64,000 nucleotides of DNA, from assembly GCF_902167145.1 (NCBI RefSeq), contig NC_050099.1, positions 17,250,434 through 17,314,433 on the forward strand, read 5' to 3'. The stretch is from Zea mays. Taxonomy: Eukaryota > Streptophyta > Magnoliopsida > Poales > Poaceae. Position numbers and translations under genes: made by a program. The notes below the pieces were generated by a model. It searched no databases. It had not been told where the DNA came from and saw nothing but the letters and a program-made list of their open reading frames with translations. Of this stretch, positions 54,521-64,000 are shown piece after piece. The stretch's first letter is position 1. Each line of letters begins with the position of its first letter.

Positions 54521-56920
54521 ATGGATCCTAAGGGGAAGGGAATCGTGATCAACGACAAGGAGAAGGAATCCTTCGTCAACGAGCCAAAGGATGACAAGCC
54601 TACCGACTCGGGCTCGGGCCACAGACGCAAAGATGGGAAGAAGAAGAAGACAAGACGCATCAAGGAGATCATTTACTACGAAGATAGCGATGAGTCCACT
54701 TCTTCCCAAAAGGACAACAACGACGACGACTACGAGAAAAAGAAAACGGTCAATTCAAACTTTTCTTTTGATTACTCTCGTATTCCTCAAAGTACAAATG
54801 CTCATTTATTATCTATTCCACTTGGTAAACCTCCTCATTTTGATGGAGAGGACTACAGATTTTGGAGTCACAAAATGCGTAGTCACTTGTTCTCTCTCCA
54901 TCCTAGTATATGGGAGATTGTAGAGAGTGGAATGCACTTTGATAGTATGAATAGTCCCATGTTCATTAATGAGCAAATTCATAAGAATGCACAAGCTACT
55001 ACTGTTCTTCTAGCTTCATTGTGCAGGGATGAATATCACAAAGTGAGCGGCTTGGATAACGCCAAGCAAATCTGGGACACCCTCAAGATCTCTCATGAGG
55101 GGAATGATGTCACAATGCTCACCAAGATGGAGTTGGTGGAAGGCGAACTCGGGAGATTCGCTATGATAAGGGGAGAAGAACCAACCCAAACGTACAACCG
55201 GCTCAAGACCCTTGTCAACAAGATAAGAAGCTATGGAAGCACGCGATGGACGGACCATGACGTCGTCCGCCTAATGCTAAGGTCTTTTACTGTCCTTGAT
55301 CCTCATCTTGTAAACAATATTCGTGAGAATCCTAGGTACACCAAGATGACGCCCGAGGAGATACTTGGAAAGTTCGTAAGCGGGCGAATGATGATCAAGG
55401 AAGCAAGATACGTGGACGACGCATTGAATGGTCCAATCAATGAGCCTCAACCTCTTGCTCTCAAGGCAACAACAAGCAAGGAGACGCTACCTAGCAAGGT
55501 GGCACAAATTGAGGCGGCCGGACTTAATGATGAAGAGATGGCTCTCATCATCAAGAGATTCAAGACGGCGCTAAAAGGTCGCAAGGGGCAGCCAAACAAG
55601 ACCAAGACAAAGGGGAAGCGCTCATGCTTCAAATGTGGTAAGCTTGGTCATTTTATTGCTAACTGTCCCGACAATGATAGTGATCAGGATCAAGGGAACA
55701 AGAGGGAGAAGAAGAAGAACTATAAGAAGGCAAAGGGCGAGGCGCATCTAGGCAAGGAGTGGGATTCGGATTGCTCTTCTTCCGACTCCGACAATGAAGG
55801 ACTCGCCGCCACCGCCTTCAACAAGTCATCCCTCTTCCCAAACGAACGTCACACATGCCTTATGGCAAGGGAGAAGAAGGTATGTACTCGAAACTCTGCT
55901 TATGCTTCTTCAAGTGAGGACGAATCTAGTGATGAGGATGAAATAGATTATTCATGTTTATTTAAGGGCCTAGATAGAACCAAGGTAGATAAAATTAATG
56001 AATTGATTGATGCCTTGAATGATAAGAATAGGCTTTTAGAAAAGCAAGAGGATTTGTTGTATGAAGAACATGACAAATTTGTAGAAGCACAAAAATCTCA
56101 TGCTTTAGAAGTTAAAAGAAATGAAATGCTTTCTTGTGAATTATCTTCGTGCCATGAGACAATTTCTAACTTAAGGAGCATTAATGATGATTTGAATGCT
56201 AAGTTAGAAATAGCTAGTAACTCAACATCTTGTGTAGAAATTGTTGCAACTTGTAATAGGTGTAAAGATTTTGACATTGATGCTTGTAGTGAACATCTAG
56301 TTTCAATTTCCAAACTTAATGATGAATTGGCTAGTCTTAATGCTCAACTTAAAACTAGCAAAAGTGAATTTGATAAACTAAAATTTGCTAGGGATGCCTA
56401 CACGGTTGGTAGACACCCCTCAATTAAGGATGGGCTTGGCTTCAAGAGGGAAGCCAAGAACTTAACAAACCATAAGGCTCCCATCTCTGTCAAGGAGAAA
56501 GGGAAGGCTCCTATGGCAAGTAGTACTAAAAAGAACCATGCTTTTATGTACAATGATAGAAGACAGTCTCATAGGAGTTGTAATGTTTATAATGCTTTTG
56601 ATGCACATGCCTATGATTCTTATGCTATGTTTGCTTCTAGTTCTTCTTATATGCATGATAGAGATATGTCTAGGAGATATGTTCATCATGTGCCTAGAAA
56701 GAATATTGTTCATGTTTCTAGGAAAGTTATGAATAGTCCTTCTACAATATATCATACTTTAAATGCTTCCTTTGCTATTTGTAGAAAGGATAGGAAGATA
56801 GTTGCTAGGAAATTAGGGGCAAAATGCAAAGGTGATAAAACTTGCATTTGGGTCCCTAAGACAATTGTGACTAACCTTGTAGGACCCAACAAGAGTTGGG
56901 TACCTAAGTCCCAAGCCTAA
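54521..56920 (+). CDS. gag: Sirevirus gag, 799 residues, intact
   Basis: Starts MDPKGKGIVINDKEKESFVN. The N-terminus is charged and low in complexity (to about residue 75). Capsid domain, UBN2 type, about 100-300 (FDGEDYRFWSHKMRSHLFSL, then AKQIWDTLKISHEGND). Zinc knuckle CFKCGKLGHFIANC is near residue 370. An acidic S/D/E stretch and a coiled coil (about 480-620) follow, and it ends SWVPKSQA with a stop at 56918-56920. It forms particles and binds RNA and is much longer than gag of most Copia elements, as usual in Sireviruses. The pol frame is +1 relative to gag. Confidence 0.93.
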   Translation: MDPKGKGIVINDKEKESFVNEPKDDKPTDSGSGHRRKDGKKKKTRRIKEIIYYEDSDESTSSQKDNNDDDYEKKKTVNSNFSFDYSRIPQSTNAHLLSIPLGKPPHFDGEDYRFWSHKMRSHLFSLHPSIWEIVESGMHFDSMNSPMFINEQIHKNAQATTVLLASLCRDEYHKVSGLDNAKQIWDTLKISHEGNDVTMLTKMELVEGELGRFAMIRGEEPTQTYNRLKTLVNKIRSYGSTRWTDHDVVRLMLRSFTVLDPHLVNNIRENPRYTKMTPEEILGKFVSGRMMIKEARYVDDALNGPINEPQPLALKATTSKETLPSKVAQIEAAGLNDEEMALIIKRFKTALKGRKGQPNKTKTKGKRSCFKCGKLGHFIANCPDNDSDQDQGNKREKKKNYKKAKGEAHLGKEWDSDCSSSDSDNEGLAATAFNKSSLFPNERHTCLMAREKKVCTRNSAYASSSEDESSDEDEIDYSCLFKGLDRTKVDKINELIDALNDKNRLLEKQEDLLYEEHDKFVEAQKSHALEVKRNEMLSCELSSCHETISNLRSINDDLNAKLEIASNSTSCVEIVATCNRCKDFDIDACSEHLVSISKLNDELASLNAQLKTSKSEFDKLKFARDAYTVGRHPSIKDGLGFKREAKNLTNHKAPISVKEKGKAPMASSTKKNHAFMYNDRRQSHRSCNVYNAFDAHAYDSYAMFASSSSYMHDRDMSRRYVHHVPRKNIVHVSRKVMNSPSTIYHTLNASFAICRKDRKIVARKLGAKCKGDKTCIWVPKTIVTNLVGPNKSWVPKSQA

Positions 56921-56927
56921 ATTTGCC

Positions 56928-59900
56928 TTGCAGGTTTATGCATCCGGGGGTTCAAGCTGGATTATCGACAGCGGATGCACAAACCACATGACGGGGGAGA
57001 AGAAGATGTTCACCTCCTACGTCAAAAACAAGGATTCCCAAGATTCAATAATATTCGGTGATGGGAATCAAGGCAAGGTAAAAGGATTAGGTAAAATTGC
57101 TATGAGCACTCTATCTCTAATGTGTTTTTAGTTGAGTCTCTTGGATATAACTTGCTATCTGTTAGTCAATTATGCAATCTGGGATATAATTGTCTATTTA
57201 CAAATGTAGATGTGTCTGTCTTTAGGAGAAGTGATGGTTCATTAGCTTTTAAGGGTGTATTAGACGGCAAACTTTATTTAGTTGATTTTGCAAAAGAGGA
57301 GGCCGGTCTAGATGCATGCTTAATAGCTAAGACTAGCATGGGCTGGCTGTGGCATCACCGCTTAGCACATGTGGGGATGAAGAACTTACACAAGCTTCTA
57401 AAGGGAGAACACGTGATAGGTCTAACCAATGTTACTTTCGAAAAAGATAGACCTTGTGCAGCTTGTCAAGCAGGTAAACAGGTGGGAGGAGCACATCACA
57501 GCAAGAATGTGATGACCACATCAAGGCCCCTGGAGCTGCTACATATGGACCTCTTCGGACCCGTCGCCTATCTAAGCATAGGAGGAAGTAAGTATGGTCT
57601 AGTTATTGTTGATGACTTTTCCCGCTTCACTTGGGTGTTCTTTTTGCAGGATAAGTCTGAAACCCAAGGGACCCTCAAGCGCTTCCTAAGGAGAGCTCAA
57701 AATGAGTTTGAACTCAAGGTGAAGAAGATAAGGAGCGACAACGGGTCCGAGTTCAAGAACCTTCAAGTGGAGGAGTTCCTTGAGGAGGAAGGGATCAAGC
57801 ACGAGTTCTCCGCTCCCTACACACCACAACAAAATGGTGTGGTAGAGAGGAAGAACAGGACGCTCATCGATATGGCGAGGACGATGCTTGGAGAGTTCAA
57901 GACCCCCGAGTGTTTTTGGTCGGAAGCCGTGAACACGGCTTGCCACGCCACCAACAGGGTCTACCTTCATCGCCTCCTCAAGAAGACGTCGTATGAGCTG
58001 CTAACCGGTAACAAACCCAATGTATCGTACTTTCGTGTATTTGGGAGTAAATGCTACATTCTAGTGAAGAAGGGTAGGAATTCCAAATTTGCTCCCAAAG
58101 CTGTAGAAGGGTTTTTGTTAGGGTATGATTCAAATATAAAGGCGTATAGAGTCTTCAACAAATCATTGGGTTTGGTTGAAGTCTCTAGCGACGTTGTATT
58201 TGATGAGACTAATGGCTCTCCAAGAGAGCAAGTTGTTGATTGTGATGATGTAGATGAAGAAGATGTTCCGACGGCCGCTATACGAACCATGGCGATTGGT
58301 GATGTACGACCACAGGAACAAAAGGAGCAAGATCAACCTTCTTCCTCAACTATGGTGCACCCCCCAACTCAAGACGACGAACAAGTTCATCAACAAGAGG
58401 CGTGTGATCAAGGGGGAGCACAAGATGATCATGTGATGGAGGAAGAAGCGCAACCGGCACCTCCAACCCAAGTTCGAGTGATGATTCAAAGGGATCATCC
58501 CGTCGATCAAATTCTGGGTGACATAAGCAAGGGAGTAACTACTCGGTCTCGATTAGTTAATTTTTGTGAGCATTACTCCTTTGTCTCTTCTATTGAGCCT
58601 TTCAGGGTAGAAGAGGCCTTGCTAGATCCGGACTGGGTGTTGGCCATGCAAGAGGAGCTCAACAACTTCAAGCGCAATGAAGTTTGGACACTGGTGCCTC
58701 GTCCCAAGCAAAACGTTGTGGGAACCAAGTGGGTTTTCCGCAACAAACAGGACGAGCACGGGGTGGTGACGAGGAACAAGGCTCGACTTGTGGCAAAAGG
58801 TTATGCCCAAGTCGCAGGTTTGGACTTTGAGGAGACTTTGCTCCTGTGGCTAGGCTAGAGTCCATTCGTATTTTGCTAGCATATGCCGCTCACCATTCTT
58901 TCAGGTTGTTCCAAATGGATGTGAAGAGCACTTTCCTCAACGGGCCAATCAAGGAGGAGGTGTACATGGAGCAACCCCCTGGCTTTGAGGATGAACGGTA
59001 CCCCGACCACGTGTGTAAGCTCTCTAAGGCGCTCTATGGACTTAAGCAAGCCCCAAGAGCATGGTATGAATGCCTTAGAGATTTCTTAATTGCTAATGCT
59101 TTCAAGGTTGGGAAAGCCGATCCAACTCTTTTCACTAAGACTTGTGACGGTGATCTATTTGTGTGCCAAATTTATGTTGATGACATAATATTTGGTTCTA
59201 CTAATAAAAAGTCTTGTGAAGAGTTTAGCAGGGTGATGACGCAGAAATTCGAGATGTCAATGATGGGCGAGTTGAACTACTTCCTTGGGTTCCAAGTGAA
59301 GCAACTCAAGGACGACACCTTCATCTCTCAAACGAAGTACACGCAAGACTTGCTGAAGCGGTTTGGGATGAAGGATGCCAAGCCCGCAAAGACTCCGATG
59401 GGGACCGACGGACACACTGACCTCAACAAAGGAGGTAAGTCCGTTGATCAAAAGGCATACCGGTCAATAATAGGGTCGTTACTTTACTTATGTGCTAGTA
59501 GACCGGATATTATGCTTAGCGTATGCATGTGTGCTAGATTTCAATCCGATCCTAAGGAGTGTCACTTAGTGGCAGTGAAGCGAATCCTTAGATATTTAGT
59601 TATTACGCCTTGCTTCGGGCTCTGGTATCCAAAGGGGTCTACCTTTGACTTGATTGGATATTCAGATTCTGACTATGCTGGATGTAAGGTCGATAGGAAG
59701 AGTACATCGGGGACGTGCCAATTCTTAGGAAGGTCCCTGGTGTCATGGAATTCTAAGAAACAAACCTCTGTTGCCCTATCCACCACTGAGGCCGAGTATG
59801 TTGCCGCGGGACAGTGTTGCGCACAACTACTTTGGATGAGGCAAACCCTCAGGGACTTTGGCTACAATCTGAGCAAAGTCCCACTCCTATGTGATAATGA

Positions 59901-60126
59901 AAGTGCTATCCGCATGGTGGAAAATCCTGTTGAACACAGCCGCACAAAGCACATAGACATCCGGCATCACTTTTTGAGAGACCACCAGCAAAAGGGAGAT
60001 ATCGAAGTGTTTCATGTTAGCACCGAGAACCAGCTAGCTGATATCTTTACCAAGCCACTAGATGAGAAGACCTTTTGCAGGTTGCGTAGTGAGCTAAATG
60101 TCTTAGATTCGCGGAACCTGGATTGA
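56928..60126 (+). pseudogene. pol: Sirevirus pol polyprotein with two frameshifts
   Basis: The protease segment SSWIIDSGCTNHMTG lies at about 56960. A 7-bp deletion near 57095-57105, compared with the sister element, shifts the frame. The main frame 57122-58858 carries the zinc region (HHRLAHVGMKN), integrase (DLFGP, SDNGSEF, YTPQQNGVVERKNR) and the start of reverse transcriptase ([18 protein letters not shown]). A missing T in ACTTTGCTCC near 58835 shifts it again. The frame 58846-60126 holds [28 protein letters not shown] and [13 protein letters not shown]. The two small deletions are the only lesions seen. Gag and pol are separated by a stop and a frame change, so pol expression needs recoding or splicing. 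Confidence 0.92.
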
Positions 60127-60925
60127 TTTATAGCATACATGTGTTTATGCCCTTGATCATGTTCCTTATGCATTTCGTTGCTTACTTATGGTGCTCAAGT
60201 TGTACAAACACTCCCCAGACCTCACAAGTCCTTTTTGCAAGTGATGCACATATCTAGGGGGAGCTGTGCTACAACTTGACCCTTTGAGACTAACCATGTG
60301 CTTGAGTTTGCTTGTTTTAGTCTCAAAGGAGGTTTGAAAGGGAAAAGGTGGACTTGGACCATGAAAGACTTCCACTGCACTCCGATGAGAGGGTAACTTA
60401 TTCCAAGTTCATCTCATGTACTCTTATTGCCTTTGTATTCTTATTGAAGATTTTGGTGAGGCAATGGGGTTCTAGGGCCAAGAATCATCCCGTTTTGGTG
60501 CTTGATGCCAAAGGGGGAGAAAATAAAGGCCAAAGCGATAAATGGATCAGCTACCACTTGAGAGATTTTGAAAATAGTAGAATAGAGCTTTTGGTTTGGT
60601 TTGGTTTGTCAAAACTCTTTTATTGTCTCTCTTGTCAAAAGTTGGTTTCTAGTGGGGAGAAATGTTGATTATGGGAAAAAGGGGAGTTTTTTAAAATCTT
60701 GAATCAATTTCTCTTGGAATGACTCTCTTTATGTCTTAACATGTGTGTTTGACTTAGAGATAGAAATTTGAGTTTGATTTGCAAAAACAAACCAAGTGGT
60801 GGCAAAGAGTGATCCATATATGTCAAATTTGAATCAAAACAATTTGAGTTCTTATTTGAATTGATTTTGTATTTGTTCTACTTGCTTTATATTGTGTTGG
60901 CATAAATCACCAAAAAGGGGGAGAT
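60127..60925 (+). other. 3' region with multiple polypurine tracts
   Basis: Purine tracts CTAGGGGGAGCTG (about 60255), CCAAAGGGGGAGAAAA (about 60510), GAAAAAGGGGAG (about 60675) and CAAAAAGGGGGAGAT next to the LTR (60911-60925). No coding sequence is supported; short frames here have no domain. Confidence 0.8.
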
Positions 60926-62163
60926 TGAAAGGGAAATGTGCCCTTGGGCCATTTCTAAGTATTTTGGTGATCTAGTGTCCAACACAAGTGCCTAAGTGTA
61001 AAATGTGGACAAAGTACAAATCAAGGATAAAGGTATGTTTCTCAGACTTAGTACATTGTTTTAGAGACTAATGTATTGTGTCTAAGTGCTGGAAACAGGA
61101 AAAATCGAATTGGAATCGTCTTGGCTTGAGGAGCTAAGACTCTGCTCAGTCTGGGAGCACCGGACTGTCCGGTGGTGCACCGGACAGTGTCCGGTGCGCC
61201 AGGCTGACTCGAAGCAAACTGGCCGCTCTCGGGAATTCACCGGCGACGTACGACTATAATTCACCGGACTGTCCGGTGTGCACCGGACTGTCCGGTGAGC
61301 CAACGGTCGGCCGGGCCAACGGTCGGCTGCGCGATCTACGCGGGACACGTGGCCGAGTCAACAGCTAGAAGGGGGCACCGGACTGTCCGGTGTGCACCCG
61401 ACATGTCCGGTGCGCCAACGGCTCTCTGGCTGCCAACGGTCGACTTCGCTGGAAAAGGAAAGAAATCGGGCACCGGACACTGTCCGGTGTGCACCGGACT
61501 GTCCGGTGCGCCAGACGACAGAAGGCAAGAATTGCCTTCCCAGATTGCTCTCAACGGCTCCTAGCTGCCTTGGGGCTATAAAAGGGACCCCTAGGCGCAT
61601 GGAGGAGTACACCAAGCATTCCTAGAGCACTCTTGATCACTCACACTCCATTCTTGCGCACTTGTTAGACATTCTAGTGATTTGAGCTCCGTTCTAGTGT
61701 GCTAGTTTCTTGAGCTCAAGTCTGGGTCTTGTGTGTGCGTATTTGCTGTGATCTTTGTGTCTTGTGTGAGTTGCTAATCCCTCCCTTGCTCCGTGCTTCT
61801 TTGTGAACTTCAAGTGTAAGGGCGAGAGGCTCCAAGTTGTGGAGATTCCTCGCAAACGGGATTAAGAAAAGCAAAGCAAAACACCGTGGTATTCAAGTAG
61901 GTCTTTGGACCACTTGAGAGGGGTTGATTGCAACCCTCGTCCGTTGGGACGCCACAACGTGGAGTAGGCAAGCGTTGGTCTTGGCCGAACCACGGGATAA
62001 ACCACTGTGCCATCTCTGTGATTGATCTCTTGTGGTTATTGTGTTTTGTTGAGACTTCTCTCTAGCCACTTGGCTATTATTGTGCTAACGCCTAACAAGT
62101 TTTTGTGGCTTAAGTTTAAAGTTTTATAGGATCACCTATTCACCCCCCCTCTAGGTGCTCTCA
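60926..62163 (+). repeat. 3' LTR, 1238 bp
   Basis: Nearly identical to 53271-54470, apart from two extra 19-bp palindrome units (near 61385 and 61490) and a few point changes. It ends GGTGCTCTCA before CATAC. Confidence 0.93.
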
Positions 62164-62168
62164 CATAC

Positions 62169-64000
62169 TTAGGCTAATTCGAAGCATTACTACACCTTAG
62201 CACCCGTGGGATGCATTGTGTCAATAATTAAACTGTGATGCGTATAACACACAAATGCATAGAATCAGAGTTAAACACCAATTAAATGGATATACCACAG
62301 GAATATCAACCTACCACTATTCACCATTAAGATACCAATTTAAAGCACCAGAACCAAATGAATATCTATTACAGGACAAACACAATAGATACCAATTGAT
62401 TCATATCATCACAAGCACTAATTATGTATTATCACCATATAATACAACAAGAAGCATATGATCAATATTATCAACAAAACTAACACATTCTTCCTTAAGA
62501 TCATAGGACCTCAAGGAAACCCCTTTGAGTCCTTTAGCAACCAAAAAATTAATCTTCACCCTCTTCGCACTTAAGATAACTTTTCTTCTCAGGTCGAGGT
62601 AAGCTTTAATGCACAAATTCTCCCCCTTTGACAACAAACACCACAACCATATTCAAGCAAGAACATAGGATGATGTCAAGGGACATCAGGGTATTAAGCA
62701 GGTAAAATGCAACACACTAACATTACTCCCCCTTACACATTAAACATATGCAACACAAGCATTGGAGGAAAATTAAGGTACAAATACGCAAAAAGGTCAA
62801 TACCTCCTTTTGTACCTTTACCATTGTTATGATGTACTTTCCATCTAAGTAGGTAGAGTTGCTTTTGTCATCAATTTAAGATTTCCATCTTGAAAGTTTT
62901 ATATCTAGGGAGCTCCTTCACACTTGTGTCTGATCCTTTATCCTGATCTTTTCTTGTTGCTAAGACACCAAACTTAGAACAAGTTATAGTATTGTGACAC
63001 AAGATGAAGCTTCTATTCTAGTGATTACCAAAAGATACCAATTGAAGCACACTACCAAGGCTACCGATTGAAAGATCATCACTGTCATAGCTCCATGATA
63101 TTTAAAGATAAGCATCTAGGATCACCAACTATTATAGAGCACGAGCAATCTTTAAATATGCAATTACTCACAACTTTAGATACCAATTACTCGACTTGTG
63201 GAGGTATCCAAGTCGTGATTGCTCCATTCTTGCTCATCTTGCCTTTTCCACCTTGAGACTATATAGGATCACTTAAGAAAAGTTAGTCTCAAAAGACACA
63301 AGTTATGTTTGCTCCCCCTAAAGTTGTGCATCAAGTATTTGAATGACTTGCACCTTGCACATTCTAGCGTCCTCAGAACTAGAGGGGATCACAACATACC
63401 TTGGTCTAAGCATAATATATCAATTGCATCCCAAAAAGATACCAATTGAATAGATGACATAATACAACTTATGACTAGTGGAAACAATGCATGCCTCAAT
63501 ATATATAACATTTTAAAAGCAACCTAGGCACGCTTCACACATGATGATCATTGCAACAAATATACCAACTGAAAAACGACAAGATCATGCATATAAAGCA
63601 CAATGTCTAAGCCTACCATGATTAAGAAGTATTTTCTTAGGTACACCAAAGGAAACAACATTTTAAAGCATAAAGCATCTAAGCCAAGATACTACCAATT
63701 GAAAGGCAAGAACATAGCTATGATCACAATCAACAGAACTCCAAGATATTCAATGAAATTGCATATTTCCATCCTCCATACCTTTGCCTTTTACCTGAAT
63801 GCCATGAGATTCATTCTTTTAGGTAGTGTGGAGTGAGAGCACCTGTTGTCACCAGTTGAGGGCTCCTTATGCTCATGCACCTCATAGCTCGAGAGGGTGC
63901 ATTAGAGACACAACATGGATATCTTGTTTTGGTATACATAGAGTACCAAGAAAAAGTAATCATGTGAACATGGACTAAACAAAACTATCATGCTTGCACA
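62169..64000 (-). mobile_element. 3' internal region of the minus-strand Sirevirus, right piece
   Basis: Continues 53111-53265 across the inserted element. On the minus strand, polypurine tracts recur (near 62620, 62727 and 63312), typical of Sirevirus 3' regions. The rest is AT-rich with many ATACCAATTGAA-type words and no coding sequence. Its pol must lie beyond the right edge of the window. Confidence 0.65.

Larger units (their letters stand above)
53271..62163 (+). mobile_element. Sirevirus (Opie/Ji-type Copia), plus strand, nearly intact
   Basis: The element is 8893 bp with LTRs 53271-54470 and 60926-62163 and the duplication CATAC (53266-53270, 62164-62168). Gag is open over 799 codons. 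Pol has two small deletions (7 bp and 1 bp) that shift the frame but no nonsense changes were seen. It is a close relative of the element at 4250-13195 and shares its LTR palindromes and polypurine tracts. It inserted into the 3' region of another Sirevirus. Confidence 0.95.

Overview
This window looks like grass nuclear DNA, most likely maize (Zea) or a close relative. The evidence is nested LTR retrotransposons of the Opie/Ji type (Sirevirus Copia), Tekay-like, Reina-like and Tat-like Gypsy elements, PIF/Harbinger transposons with TTA or TCA target duplications, and one low-copy host gene with plant introns. I see no bacterial gene, CRISPR array, tRNA or intact rRNA gene. Family names come from memory of the families; coordinates, duplications and reading frames come from the sequence.

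Layout. (1) 1-1175: GC-rich unassigned DNA holding a 129-bp Tourist-like MITE (473-601). (2) 1176-20424: an old, decayed Copia element on the plus strand. It was entered by a Sirevirus on the minus strand (4250-13195, duplication GTACT) and by a Tekay-like solo LTR (16309-19839, duplication GGTAT/GGTGT). (3) 20820-22733: a decayed PIF/Harbinger element ending about 200 bp before a host start codon. (4) 22932-31554: the only convincing host gene, a three-exon FAM136A-like (DUF842) protein of 142 residues. Its first intron is enlarged to about 6.7 kb by an antisense Reina-like Gypsy element (23303-28699, duplication CCACC). Its second intron holds a 57-bp perfect inverted repeat and a Stowaway-like MITE.

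(5) 32190-45613: a second, much better preserved PIF/Harbinger element with 13-bp terminal inverted repeats, a Myb/SANT-like ORF1 and a convergent transposase ORF2. ORF2 is split by a young non-autonomous Tat-like Gypsy element (37318-44725, duplication GGCAC). That Gypsy element has gag but no pol, and carries a spliced, TATA-headed gene on the opposite strand. (6) 46618-64000: a pile-up of a Gypsy LTR remnant, a large minus-strand Sirevirus (LTR about 1.78 kb) joined to a second copy through one shared LTR, a Gypsy fragment with a homologous antisense gene, and a nearly intact plus-strand Sirevirus (53271-62163, duplication CATAC).

How it fits together. The host gene is the fixed point; transposons flank it on both sides and fill its introns. 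The mobile elements form insertion layers that can be ordered from the duplications. The most unusual system is the antisense gene shared by the Tat-like elements: it has its own TATA box just inside the polypurine tract, three exons and a Transposase_28-like domain.
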